26,500 nt of DNA from RGIG4608 sp045637205 (GCA_045637205.1 JAZTYY010000030.1:1-26500), one strand, 5' to 3'; shown: positions 8,557-16,455, counted from the stretch's first letter. A program made the numbers and translations. The notes: a model not told the origin generated them from the sequence alone.

Positions 8557-8596
8557 CTCCGCACTATCTCTTGATGGTGCGGAGCATTTTTATTTT
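8557..8596 (+). terminator. Rho-independent terminator of the uvrBA operon
   Basis: A 12-bp stem (CTCCGCACTATC at 8557-8568 with GATGGTGCGGAG at 8573-8584, one G-T pair) closes a TCTT loop and is followed by a T-rich tract (8587-8596). It lies at the convergent junction with the DUF4358-like gene and overlaps that gene's stop. It may also terminate the minus strand, although the minus-side T run is weaker. Confidence 0.9.
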
Positions 8597-9084
8597 CTAA
8601 TTGCAGCTTCAATAGAGTTGTAAAACGACTCACTATCTTTTTCATTTAAAAAGGAATATATAACATAATTTCCAAACACTTTAACTTTAGCACAATCTAT
8701 TTTTTCAATTTCTTCCGGAAAATAATCCATTGCTCTGTAAGACTGCATTAGATTGGCAACATAATTATTAACCATGTCTTTTATCTCGTTTACTCCATCA
8801 GAATTAACTCTAAATATACCTATTTCATTGATATTTTTTGCATCCTTGGCTTTTACAACGGTGTAATCAATTAGATATTCGGGTTTTATATCAATAAATT
8901 CAAGCAAAACGTCATTATCCATCACATTTACACCACCTTCAGTATAAAAGCTATTAGATACAGTATTATATAGTATTAAGCTATCATAATCATTTCTATA
9001 CATATCGTTTTTGATAGTGCACGCGCTAACAATGGTAGCCATTAAAACAACTAATATAATAAAATGAATTCTATTTAATTTCAT
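8590..9084 (-). CDS. DUF4358-like lipoprotein
   Basis: This 164-residue protein begins with a lipoprotein signal: KLNR, a hydrophobic stretch, then the lipobox VSAC with C22 as the lipid-modified residue, so it should sit on the outer face of the membrane. The body (NINEIGIFRVNSDGVNEIKDM, PEEIEKIDCAKVKVFGNYVIYSF) resembles the DUF4358 family of Clostridia, whose function is unknown. The start at 9084 is chosen over an in-frame ATG 24 bases upstream because AAGGAGG lies just before it. The gene starts 10 bases after the stop of the SGNH hydrolase gene, and the two form an operon. A role beside the hydrolase in the cell envelope is inferred from context only. Confidence 0.75.
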   Translation of the reverse strand: MKLNRIHFIILVVLMATIVSACTIKNDMYRNDYDSLILYNTVSNSFYTEGGVNVMDNDVLLEFIDIKPEYLIDYTVVKAKDAKNINEIGIFRVNSDGVNEIKDMVNNYVANLMQSYRAMDYFPEEIEKIDCAKVKVFGNYVIYSFLNEKDSESFYNSIEAAIRK

Positions 9085-9094
9085 TTCTACCTCC

Positions 9095-9826
9095 TTACTC
9101 AATTGCATGAGTTCTAATATAATTTATTATAGCATCATATGCTTCGGAATTCATATGAACACCATCTTTAACGCTATAACATTCAAGTTGAGCTCCGTTT
9201 TCTCCTTTTAAGATTGATTGAGTATCAAGATAATATAGCTCCTCCTCAAAAGCAATTTCTTTAGCCCATTCATTCAATCTATCAATTCCATCATTACTAA
9301 CTCCGTTGGGATAGTCACTGTAATCTTTAGTAACGGGGAAAACTGATTGAAGTATTATTTTAGTACTGGGGGACTCCAATTGTATTTCATGAATCAATTT
9401 TTTATAATAACTCTTATATTGAGTTTCCGTAAAATTATCAGCTCCATTTACTCCAATTGTAATAATCACAATCTCACATTCAGCTTTTCTAATTGCATTT
9501 GCGATTGTTAATCCTTGATTGCCAACCTTTACGTTTGTTATATTTGAATTAAGTGTAAGAGTATAACTACTAGGCACCAAAATATGTGACTCATCAATAC
9601 CCCCTTTAATAAAATGATATGTTGTTGAATCACCAACAAAATATATTTTATTTATATATTCATCACCCTTGTCCTCAGTTAAATCTAACAAAACATTTTC
9701 CTCAGTTATATGATTTAAAGAAATTTTTCTTACAATTGGTATATTTGATTTTATCGTTAAAGAACTTATAGCAGTTATTATTAATAAAATACTTACAGCA
9801 AGAATATAAATGTTATAACTCTTCAT
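9095..9826 (-). CDS. Membrane-anchored SGNH/GDSL-type hydrolase
   Basis: This 243-residue protein has an N-terminal membrane anchor (about residues 5-25) and an extracytoplasmic SGNH hydrolase domain. The catalytic blocks are visible: FVGDST with nucleophile S67, ITIGVNG carrying the oxyanion-hole Asn, and the DGVH block with D221 and H224. The family removes or transfers acyl groups on lipids, sugars or cell-wall polymers; the substrate here cannot be told. The start at 9826 is preceded by AGAGGAAT and puts the hydrophobic segment at the N-terminus; an upstream ATG at 9880 would overlap the divergent cysteine-synthase gene and lacks an SD. It is followed by the DUF4358-like lipoprotein gene in one operon. 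Confidence 0.8.
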   Translation of the reverse strand: MKSYNIYILAVSILLIITAISSLTIKSNIPIVRKISLNHITEENVLLDLTEDKGDEYINKIYFVGDSTTYHFIKGGIDESHILVPSSYTLTLNSNITNVKVGNQGLTIANAIRKAECEIVIITIGVNGADNFTETQYKSYYKKLIHEIQLESPSTKIILQSVFPVTKDYSDYPNGVSNDGIDRLNEWAKEIAFEEELYYLDTQSILKGENGAQLECYSVKDGVHMNSEAYDAIINYIRTHAIE

Positions 9827-9863
9827 AATTCCTCTCGTATATAGATTTATATTATTATTTGCT

Positions 9864-9871
9864 GAGGTGAT
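9864..9871 (+). promoter_or_regulatory. Strong SD that sets a non-standard start
   Basis: GAGGTGAT is an 8-base match to the anti-SD end of 16S rRNA. Its GAGG core ends 7 bases before the AUU at 9875, the ideal distance. The ATG at 9870 overlaps the SD and opens a reading frame that stops after 7 codons, so it is not the start. Confidence 0.7.
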
Positions 9872-9874
9872 GTT

Positions 9875-10723
9875 ATTCATACAAATATACTAAATCAAAT
9901 TGGAAACACGCCAATAGTACAGCTTAGCAATAATCTATTTGCAAAGCTTGAATTTTGCAATCCATTTGGCTCTATTAAAGATAGGGTAGCATTAAAAATA
10001 ATTGAAGAAGCAGAAACAAAAGGACTATTGCATCCAAATAACACTATTATTGAGGCAACGTCGGGGAATATGGGAATTTCATTGGCTGCAATTTCCAAAA
10101 TTAAAGGCTACAATTGCAAAATTGTAATGCCTGAAAATATGTCTGAGGATAGAAAATTATTAATAAAAAATTATGGTTCAGATTTGATTTTAACTGATAG
10201 AACTACCAGTATGACTGGTGCTATAAATAAGGCAAAAGAATTATTGTTTGAATATAAAAATTCATATTTTGTCGATCAATTCAATAATTATACTTCAGTG
10301 ATTGCTCACGAAACAACAACAGCCCCTGAAATTTACTCTCAAACCAAAGGAAGTATTGATGTGATTTTTGTTGGAATAGGAACAGGGGCAACAATTTGCG
10401 GCTTATACAATTTTTTTAATGAAATAAAAAGCTTAATTGAAATTGTTGGCGTTTTGCCAATAAATTTTCCTCATAATATACAGGGAATAGGCCCAGGGTT
10501 TAATCCACCATTTTTGAATAATTTGCATTATACGACATTTTATGTAAATGAAAAAGACGTATTCGAAGCAAAAGTAGAGATATATAAAAAATACGGTCTT
10601 TATGTAGGTTTATCCTCAGGCGCAGTTTTATGCGCTTATAATTCATTTATCAAAGACCCTAAAAATCAAAACAAGAAAGCTTTATTAATTTTTCCGGACA
10701 GTGGAGATAGATATGAAAAATAG
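9875..10723 (+). CDS. Cysteine synthase family protein, probable AUU start
   Basis: This PLP enzyme (about 282 residues) belongs to the O-acetylserine sulfhydrylase / cystathionine beta-synthase fold. Visible are IGNTPIVQL near the N-terminus, the PLP lysine in GSIKDR (codon 9977-9979, residue 35), the substrate loop TSGNMGIS, the phosphate-binding GIGTGAT, IQGIGPGF and the terminal PDSGDRY. It probably makes cysteine from O-acetylserine and sulfide, although CysM-like or other beta-replacement activity is possible. The frame has no ATG, GTG or TTG between an in-frame TGA (9863-9865) and the PLP lysine. With the strong SD at 9864-9871, AUU at 9875 is the best start. Starting at the TTG at 10028 would delete the PLP lysine. 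The gene diverges from the SGNH gene across less than 50 bases and converges on metH. Confidence 0.85.
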   Translation: MHTNILNQIGNTPIVQLSNNLFAKLEFCNPFGSIKDRVALKIIEEAETKGLLHPNNTIIEATSGNMGISLAAISKIKGYNCKIVMPENMSEDRKLLIKNYGSDLILTDRTTSMTGAINKAKELLFEYKNSYFVDQFNNYTSVIAHETTTAPEIYSQTKGSIDVIFVGIGTGATICGLYNFFNEIKSLIEIVGVLPINFPHNIQGIGPGFNPPFLNNLHYTTFYVNEKDVFEAKVEIYKKYGLYVGLSSGAVLCAYNSFIKDPKNQNKKALLIFPDSGDRYEK

Positions 10724-10750
10724 CCGATGAAATTTCATCGGCTATTTTAT
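10721..10750. terminator. Two-way terminator between cysK-like gene and metH
   Basis: A perfect 24-base palindrome (TAGCCGATGAAA at 10721-10732 with its complement at 10733-10744) is followed by TTTT on the plus strand. On the minus strand it is followed by the run complementary to GAAAAA. The stop codon of the cysteine-synthase-like gene forms the first three bases of the stem, and metH ends 8 bases beyond it. Confidence 0.85.
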
Positions 10751-10751
10751 A

Positions 10752-13106
10752 TTATTTATAAAATTCTTGTGCATATCTAACGGCACTCATTGCATCGGGG
10801 CCATATGCATCGGCACCCATTTTGCTGGCAATTTCTTGATTCAATACTGCGCCTCCAACAATAACCTTTATCTCGGAGTCATAATTCTTTAGCTCCACAA
10901 TAGTATCTTCCATAGCATTTAGAGTGGTGGTCATAAGCGCTGAAAGTGCAACAAGCTTACATTGGTATGTCTTTACTGCCCAAACGACTTTGTCGGCAGG
11001 CACATTTTTTCCAAGATCATGAACCGTAAAACCATAGCTTTCTAAAAGCAACTTAACAATGTTTTTGCCAATATCGTGAATATCACCCTTAACCGTTGCC
11101 AAAATTACCGAATTACCATTGGACTTTTCTTGTGGAAATTTATCCTTGATAACACCAAAAGCAACACTTGCGGCTTCGGCACTGTTTAAAAGCTGAGGCA
11201 AAAACATTTTGCCTTGTTCAAACAATTCACCAACTTTGTTAAGTGCAGGAATAATATCTAAATTAATAATATCAAGTACATCTTTATTATTCAAGTAATC
11301 AATTGTTTTATCTTTTGCAAGCGCACTCAAGCCTCTTTCAATTATTTCATACAATGAATAATCGGATTTAGAAGTGTTTGAAGTGTTAGAATTTGCATAT
11401 TTAAGAGAATAATTGATAAAATCTTCGCAAGAGCTGTCCATAACATTAAGAGCCCTAAATGAATAATATGCATCCATAAGCTCTTTAGAAATGGGATTCA
11501 CAATAGCACAGGAAAGACCTCTCTGCAACGCCATAGTCAAAAATGCAGCATTGATAATTGGTCTATTAGGCAATCCAAATGAAATATTTGAAATACCCAA
11601 GCTGGTTTTTAATCCCATTTGCTTAAGTATATCAATTGTGTCAAGTGTGATTTTAGCACTTTGTGGATTTGAGGATATTGTCATCGCAAGCGGATCAAAA
11701 ATAACATCCTTTTTATCAATGCCGTATTCTTGTGCTCTTGCAAGTATTCTTTTAGCTATTTCAACTCTTTCATCCACGGAATCAGGAATACCATTTTTGT
11801 CGAGTGTAAGAGCAATTACGACACCACCATACATCTTTACAAGAGGGAATATTGCATTCATGCTCTCATCATCACCGTTTACTGAGTTAATCATTGGCTT
11901 ACCGTTATATATTCTAATTGCCTTCTCAATAACTGCAGGATTACTTGAATCAAGCTGCAAAGGAATATCGCATATACCTTGCAATTTTTTAACAGCCTCA
12001 CACATAATCGCGCATTCGTCAATGCCAGGAAGGCCAACATTAACATCAAGTATATGTGTACCTGCATCGGCTTGATCAAGCCCTAATCTAAGTAAATAAG
12101 CAATATCACCATTATATAATGCCTCTTTAAATTTGGGCTTGCCTGTGGGATTGATTCGTTCACCAATAAGCACTGGATTTTCACCAATTTCAACAACGTT
12201 AGCATATGATGATATAACGGTTTTATTTTTTTGTGTCAAAGCACTCAAGGGAATATCGTGAGTTTTTTTGATGGTTTCTCTAATATATTCAGGCTCAGTA
12301 CCACAGCATCCACCAAGAATATTAGCACCTGCATTGGCTAATTTTATTGCTGAATCAGAAAATTCCTCAGGGCTCATTGAAAATACAGTCTTTCCATCAA
12401 TTACTTTAGGCAACCCTGCATTTGGATTAGCAATAATTGGAAGAGAAGAGCAAGCACTAAGCCTTCTAACTATATCAACCATCTTGTCGGGTCCCAATGA
12501 ACAGTTTACACCAAGAGCCGTAACGCCAAGTCCTTCAAGCATAGCAACCATAACCTCAGGATTTCCGCCTGTAAGCATTTTGCCATTTTCATCGTATACG
12601 TTAGTAACGAATATAGGCAAATTGGAATTTTCTTTAGCAGCAACTACTGCAGCCTTTGTTTCATAAGCATCCGTCATAGTTTCTATGATAATAAGATCAA
12701 CGTCTAAGCCATTAGCTACTCGAATATTCTTAGCAAATATTTCAACGGCATCGTCAAATGATAATTCACCCATGGGTTCAATAAATCTACCAATTGGGCC
12801 AATGTCAAATGCTATAAATGAGTCTTTATATCCATTACGTGCTTTGTTAGCGCAGGTAACAGCAGCCTTTATCAGCTCCTCATAATTTGAATGCTTAAGA
12901 CAATTAACCCCAAAGGTATTTGTGGTAATTATATTCGCCCCCGCATCAAGATATTGACGGTGAATATCCTCAATAATATCAGAATGATTGATATTCCATA
13001 ATTCAGGAAGTTCACCAGCTTTTAATCCGCGTTTTTGGAGCATTGTGCCCATTCCGCCGTCAAAATATATTCTTTTTTGCTTAATTAAATCACAAATAGT
13101 ATTCAT
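10752..13106 (-). CDS. metH: Cobalamin-dependent methionine synthase lacking its own activation domain
   Basis: This 784-residue enzyme moves a methyl group from methyl-THF through cobalamin to homocysteine. Domains in order are: homocysteine/zinc domain (1-~290) with zinc ligands C202 (GVNCSLG) and C267-C268 (GGCCGTEP); pterin-binding domain (from about residue 315, GERINPTG); and cap plus B12-binding module (about 590-784) with the DxHxxG motif and cobalt-ligand H677. The chain ends there. The C-terminal AdoMet-binding reactivation domain of the ~1,200-residue E. coli MetH is absent and is supplied by the adjacent gene at 13123-13710. This split form is common in Clostridia. SD AAAGGAG precedes the start at 13106. 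It is the last gene of the minus-strand operon with metF. Confidence 0.96.
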   Translation of the reverse strand: MNTICDLIKQKRIYFDGGMGTMLQKRGLKAGELPELWNINHSDIIEDIHRQYLDAGANIITTNTFGVNCLKHSNYEELIKAAVTCANKARNGYKDSFIAFDIGPIGRFIEPMGELSFDDAVEIFAKNIRVANGLDVDLIIIETMTDAYETKAAVVAAKENSNLPIFVTNVYDENGKMLTGGNPEVMVAMLEGLGVTALGVNCSLGPDKMVDIVRRLSACSSLPIIANPNAGLPKVIDGKTVFSMSPEEFSDSAIKLANAGANILGGCCGTEPEYIRETIKKTHDIPLSALTQKNKTVISSYANVVEIGENPVLIGERINPTGKPKFKEALYNGDIAYLLRLGLDQADAGTHILDVNVGLPGIDECAIMCEAVKKLQGICDIPLQLDSSNPAVIEKAIRIYNGKPMINSVNGDDESMNAIFPLVKMYGGVVIALTLDKNGIPDSVDERVEIAKRILARAQEYGIDKKDVIFDPLAMTISSNPQSAKITLDTIDILKQMGLKTSLGISNISFGLPNRPIINAAFLTMALQRGLSCAIVNPISKELMDAYYSFRALNVMDSSCEDFINYSLKYANSNTSNTSKSDYSLYEIIERGLSALAKDKTIDYLNNKDVLDIINLDIIPALNKVGELFEQGKMFLPQLLNSAEAASVAFGVIKDKFPQEKSNGNSVILATVKGDIHDIGKNIVKLLLESYGFTVHDLGKNVPADKVVWAVKTYQCKLVALSALMTTTLNAMEDTIVELKNYDSEIKVIVGGAVLNQEIASKMGADAYGPDAMSAVRYAQEFYK

Positions 13107-13122
13107 AGCGAACTCCTTTCAA

Positions 13123-13710
13123 TTATTTTACACCAATCACAGCAGTAATGGATTTTGTTGGAATCATTAAATAATCACTGGATAGCATAATTCCTAAATT
13201 TTCTTTTGCAGATAGTCTTTCAAGCAAGAATTTTTGAAACTCCAAAGGAAAATCAGCATAACCCGGACTAAATCTATTAGTAACGTTTAATCCATTGCAT
13301 ATATCGTGTGTAATATATTCAATATAACTTTCTATGCCAGCCGAAGCTATGGCATCGATGTAAAAGCCCGAAGATGCATTTTGAAGCATTGCTTTGGCAA
13401 TTAGCTGATCCACGTTAATGCTTGCAGTTACAGCCAATAAAATGACGTGATTTGAATCCTTCAAAACTCTTGAAAGTGAAGAAGAACTAACTACTTCATC
13501 ATCAATGTAGCACACGTTGTCCACGCATTTACAAGGTACTTTAACATAAGCATATCTATATATTACTTTCTCATTAAATTTATCAATATGCTGCTTAATA
13601 ATATTGGAATCGACTAAGATGCCTTTCCCAAGCCTTGCAGCAAGTTCAATTTTATCTATAGGTACAATATTGGAAGCCGTTGTACCAAATGTAACATCTT
13701 TACTAATCAT
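13123..13710 (-). CDS. Stand-alone methionine synthase activation domain protein
   Basis: This 195-residue protein corresponds to the C-terminal activation domain of full-length MetH, which binds AdoMet and remethylates the oxidised cobalamin. Signature segments are NRFSPGYADFPLEFQ (the RxSPGY AdoMet-binding motif) and SSDYLMIPTKSITAVIG near the C-terminus. It lies between metF (8-base overlap with the metF end) and metH (16-base gap), so the activator and its target enzyme are made from one message. The start has only a weak SD and is probably translated by coupling to metF. The order of domains across the two genes is swapped relative to the fused enzyme. Confidence 0.93.
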   Translation of the reverse strand: MISKDVTFGTTASNIVPIDKIELAARLGKGILVDSNIIKQHIDKFNEKVIYRYAYVKVPCKCVDNVCYIDDEVVSSSSLSRVLKDSNHVILLAVTASINVDQLIAKAMLQNASSGFYIDAIASAGIESYIEYITHDICNGLNVTNRFSPGYADFPLEFQKFLLERLSAKENLGIMLSSDYLMIPTKSITAVIGVK

Positions 13711-14566
13711 TTACAATTTCCCAAAGATTATTTTGAATTTCTTTTGCCACGTCGGGCTTGTTCATAGAATAAATATGAACTGCTTTAAATCCGTTTGAAT
13801 AGATATCAATTGCTTGATTAATTGTATAATCAACACTTGCCTTTCTAAAAGAATCTGGATAGTTTTGATATTTCTCAACTATATCCATATACTTTTTGGG
13901 GAGTGCATTGCCGGAAAGAAAAACAATTCGTTCAAGCTGTGACGTGCTTGTTATTGGCATAAGTCCAGCAACAACCGGAACACTAATGTCATATTTGTAA
14001 AGCTTATCAATAAAAGAATAAAAAATAGTATTATCGAAAAACATTTGAGTTGTTAAAAAATCACAGCCGTGGTTGACTTTGTTTTTCAGATATTCCAAAT
14101 CCTTTTCCATAGATGTACTTTCCGGATGCGACTCAGGATAACATGCAGCACCAACACAAAAGTCTCCAAAACTCTTAATAGCATCAATCAATTCATAGGC
14201 ATAGTGAAAATCCAAATCTAAATCATTAAGGTCAGATGGTCTATCACCTCTTAAAGCAAGTACATTTTCAATGCCAAGATTTTTTAAATTGTTTAATTCA
14301 AGATTAACCCTTTCCTTGGTAGAGGAAATACAAGTAAGATGTGCAAGGGATGTCACTCCATAAGATTGGACCTCCTTTGCGATTTTGGTGGTGTATTCAG
14401 ATGTGCCTCCACCAGCGCCGTATGTAACACTCATATATGAAGGATTTAATGCGGCAATTTCTTTTACAGCTTTAGAAATTATTTCATATTTATCAGTTGT
14501 TTTTGGTGGAAATACCTCAAATGATAGAGATGGTTTTTTCCCATTAATGATTTCGGTAATTTTCAT
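13703..14566 (-). CDS. metF: Methylenetetrahydrofolate reductase
   Basis: MetF (287 residues) is a flavoprotein that reduces methylene-THF to methyl-THF, the methyl donor used by the metH product next door. Typical segments are LSFEVFPPKT near the N-terminus with the catalytic Glu, SVTYGAGGGT, the folate-site LALRGDRPSD, and TTQMFFDN. Length is normal for the bacterial enzyme. SD AGGAGA lies just upstream of the start at 14566. The gene follows the FliB-like gene after 24 bases with no terminator between, so it is probably read from the promoter at 15490-15518. No SAM, T-box or cobalamin riboswitch can fit in the 24-base gap. Confidence 0.96.
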   Translation of the reverse strand: MKITEIINGKKPSLSFEVFPPKTTDKYEIISKAVKEIAALNPSYMSVTYGAGGGTSEYTTKIAKEVQSYGVTSLAHLTCISSTKERVNLELNNLKNLGIENVLALRGDRPSDLNDLDLDFHYAYELIDAIKSFGDFCVGAACYPESHPESTSMEKDLEYLKNKVNHGCDFLTTQMFFDNTIFYSFIDKLYKYDISVPVVAGLMPITSTSQLERIVFLSGNALPKKYMDIVEKYQNYPDSFRKASVDYTINQAIDIYSNGFKAVHIYSMNKPDVAKEIQNNLWEIVND

Positions 14567-14590
14567 ATAATCTCCTAAACAAGAGTAAAG

Positions 14591-15460
14591 TTAATAAAAT
14601 AAAGATTTAATGATTTCAGTATTTTCGTCTGAATATTCAATTTCTTCAGATATAATTCTTGCAACGTCGTTAATTAAATTGTCAAACGAAAGTGTTGAAA
14701 TTAATCCCGTACAAATGATAGAGAAGAAAAGATTAGCTCTAAATTCCTCATAATCAAAAGACTCACTACAATGTCTATATACAAAATACGCTAAAATTCG
14801 TGATAACTCATTTGAAAAAGATGTGTTCCAAATTAGTTTGTTTGTAAAAGCAAAGAATTCTTTATTTTCGGGATATAAATATTCAAATTTATCTACCAAT
14901 TTATCAAAATTAAAATCAGTAATATCAATCTCGAACTCATTTTTCAAAAAGTTTATCTTTAAGTCAATATCCAAATCAGTTTTAAGTATTTGGAATACCT
15001 TGCTTCTATCTAAAACGGCATCATATTCATACTCTTCAATATTGCCATTAATATCATCAATATGAATAATTTGATTAAAATCGTCTGAAGTCAATATCAA
15101 ATCACAAGCCACCTCGCACGACATACCAATGCCAACCTCTTTGCCATAATTGGTGAAATTATAAAAGCGTGGGTGTTCACGACAAATATCGCAAATATAA
15201 CCATCACCACAGTTTAAAATAATGTTACACAAGCCTTTTTCGTTGAGATGTGGGCAATTATTGTTTTTAAGCTTAAAATGAGGTGTACCGTTATAATCAA
15301 TACTTTTGCGTATTACATCAACATAGGGATGAGAAAGGGAAGCGTAGTTATCCAACATAGCTTGGTCAATATCAATTTCCCATCCTATGCAACAAGAGTG
15401 CTTGCATTTATCGGCTATACATTTAAAACTTTGATAATATTCTGGTGCAAATAGCTTCAT
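14591..15460 (-). CDS. FliB/YkgJ-like cysteine-rich protein (putative lysine N-methylase family)
   Basis: This 289-residue protein has an N-terminal cluster of 11 cysteines (C14, C19, C23, C24, C69, C78, C84, C90, C93, C115, C119) and then an acidic helical region. The pattern KCKHSCCIGW...CPHL...CDICREHPRF matches the YkgJ / FliB group, annotated as flagellin lysine N-methylase and thought to bind an iron-sulfur cluster. No flagellar genes are in the window, so the substrate may be another protein. The start at 15460 follows GAGGGCGTT; an in-frame ATG at 15508 has no SD and lies upstream of the predicted -10. It is the first gene of the operon leading into metF and metH. Confidence 0.75.
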   Translation of the reverse strand: MKLFAPEYYQSFKCIADKCKHSCCIGWEIDIDQAMLDNYASLSHPYVDVIRKSIDYNGTPHFKLKNNNCPHLNEKGLCNIILNCGDGYICDICREHPRFYNFTNYGKEVGIGMSCEVACDLILTSDDFNQIIHIDDINGNIEEYEYDAVLDRSKVFQILKTDLDIDLKINFLKNEFEIDITDFNFDKLVDKFEYLYPENKEFFAFTNKLIWNTSFSNELSRILAYFVYRHCSESFDYEEFRANLFFSIICTGLISTLSFDNLINDVARIISEEIEYSDENTEIIKSLFY

Positions 15461-15489
15461 AACGCCCTCATAAAAAATAACTTTATTAT

Positions 15490-15518
15490 ATTCTAACATA
15501 TATGACACAATTTTTCAA
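15490..15518 (-). promoter_or_regulatory. Predicted promoter of the FliB-like/metF/metH operon
   Basis: On the minus strand: -35 TTGAAA (15513-15518), a 17-nt spacer and -10 TAGAAT (15490-15495). The predicted 5' leader before the ATG at 15460 is only about 20-25 bases, too short for a riboswitch. Confidence 0.6.
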
Positions 15519-15536
15519 TATTTTTTCAAAAACCTA

Positions 15537-15565
15537 TTGATTTTTTTGTTTGAATGTGTTATAAT
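15537..15565 (+). promoter_or_regulatory. Predicted promoter of tRNA-Trp
   Basis: -35 TTGATT (15537-15542), a 17-nt spacer and a perfect -10 TATAAT (15560-15565) lie about 33 bases before the mature 5' end of the tRNA. The promoter is back to back with the minus-strand promoter at 15490-15518. Confidence 0.8.
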
Positions 15566-15597
15566 ATCAAAGTCGTCAAAAGGCGGCACAAATTTAT

Positions 15598-15673
15598 AGG
15601 GGTATAGCTCAGCTGGTAGAGTACCGGTCTCCAAAACCGTGGGTCGTGGGTTCGAATCCTCCTGCCCCTGCCA
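15598..15673 (+). tRNA. tRNA-Trp (CCA)
   Basis: A 76-nt class I tRNA with anticodon CCA (15631-15633) in the loop CTCCAAA and an encoded 3' CCA (15671-15673). The acceptor stem AGGGGTA pairs with TGCCCCT (one T-G pair), and the T loop is TTCGAAT. Three stem positions are relaxed: a G10-U25 wobble, a C27-U43 mismatch at the base of the anticodon stem, and a U50-C64 mismatch in the T stem. It has its own promoter and terminator. Confidence 0.9.
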
Positions 15674-15675
15674 AA

Positions 15676-15712
15676 AAGCCAAGTCAAACAGACTTGGCTT
15701 TTTTATTTTTTT
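15676..15712 (+). terminator. Rho-independent terminator of tRNA-Trp
   Basis: A 10-bp perfect stem (AAGCCAAGTC at 15676-15685 with GACTTGGCTT at 15691-15700) with loop AAACA is followed by a long T-rich tract. It starts three bases after the CCA end. Confidence 0.92.
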
Positions 15713-15716
15713 GCTC

Positions 15717-15745
15717 TTGCATTTCATAAATTTGTGTGCTATAAT
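15717..15745 (+). promoter_or_regulatory. Predicted promoter of the cytidylate-kinase-like gene
   Basis: -35 TTGCAT (15717-15722), a 17-nt spacer and -10 TATAAT (15740-15745) with an upstream TGC that makes an extended -10. It sits right after the tRNA terminator and about 50 bases before the start codon. Confidence 0.75.
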
Positions 15746-15796
15746 TAAAATAAGTTGATAAAGGATAAGATTTCTTTTAATTAATGGAGGGTTCAT

Positions 15797-16399
15797 ATGA
15801 ATAAGATTATTACAATTGGACGTGAATTTGGTAGTGGTGGACGTGAATTTGGTCGACGCCTTGCTGAAGAACTTGGAATTGAATATTATGACAAAGAAAT
15901 AATTGCTGCTATAGCCGAAAAAACATCCATGTCACAGGAATATGTGCAGGAAGTGTTGGAAGGAAAACCACATCATCTTTATCCAATCACTATTGGTCAA
16001 AGTATGTTTGTTACTAACAATTACTATATTCAGCAAGAGCAATCCATTTATCTTGCTCAATGTGAGATAATCAGAGAACTGGCTCAAAAATCAAGCTGTG
16101 TAATCGTAGGACGTTGCGCTGACTTCATCTTAAGAGATCTTAAACCATACAGAATCTTTGTTTATGCGGACATTGACAGTCGCGTAAGACGTTGCATCGC
16201 AAGAAATACTGATTCTCAAAAGAATCTTACCGAAAAAGATATCAAAAAGCAAATTTTATCAATTGATAAAAACAGAGCAAAATATTATGACTATTATACT
16301 GGAAACAAATGGGGAGATAAAAATAATTATGACCTTTGTGTTAACACAACGGACGTTGTTATTAAGAATATCGTACCTGTTATAGCCAAAATGTTTTAA
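15797..16399 (+). CDS. Cytidylate kinase-like family protein
   Basis: This 200-residue protein opens with ITIGREFGSGGREFGRRLAEELG, the P-loop of the cytidylate-kinase-like family (PF13189), followed by YDKEII, IVGRCADFIL and a lid region with several Arg residues (RVRRCIARN). Members are small cytoplasmic NMP-kinase-fold proteins, common in Clostridia next to or apart from true cmk. The substrate is uncertain, with CMP/dCMP a guess from the fold. SD GGAGGG (15786-15791) precedes the ATG. It appears to be a single-gene unit with its own promoter and a following hairpin. Confidence 0.85.
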   Translation: MNKIITIGREFGSGGREFGRRLAEELGIEYYDKEIIAAIAEKTSMSQEYVQEVLEGKPHHLYPITIGQSMFVTNNYYIQQEQSIYLAQCEIIRELAQKSSCVIVGRCADFILRDLKPYRIFVYADIDSRVRRCIARNTDSQKNLTEKDIKKQILSIDKNRAKYYDYYTGNKWGDKNNYDLCVNTTDVVIKNIVPVIAKMF

Positions 16400-16416
16400 T
16401 AATTTAAAGCTAATAT

Positions 16417-16455
16417 GAGCTCGCCGAATTATATTTGGTGAGCTCTTATTTTAAT
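16417..16455 (+). terminator. Probable terminator after the cytidylate-kinase-like gene
   Basis: GAGCTCGCC (16417-16425) pairs with GGTGAGCTC (16437-16445) with one G-T pair, and inner AA/TT pairs around a bulge. It is followed by TTATTTTAATAA, an interrupted T tract, so termination may be partial and some reading into the prepilin-like gene is possible. Confidence 0.65.

Noticed and set aside
10028..10723. TTG at 10028 as start of the cysteine-synthase-like gene
   Set aside because: It would remove the PLP lysine and the IGNTP segment, both present in frame upstream.
10721..10744. 24-base perfect palindrome considered as an operator
   Set aside because: Its position between convergent stops with flanking A and T runs fits a two-way terminator.
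15515..15796. Minus-strand open frame across tRNA-Trp
   Set aside because: It covers the tRNA and its signals, and has no SD or recognisable product.
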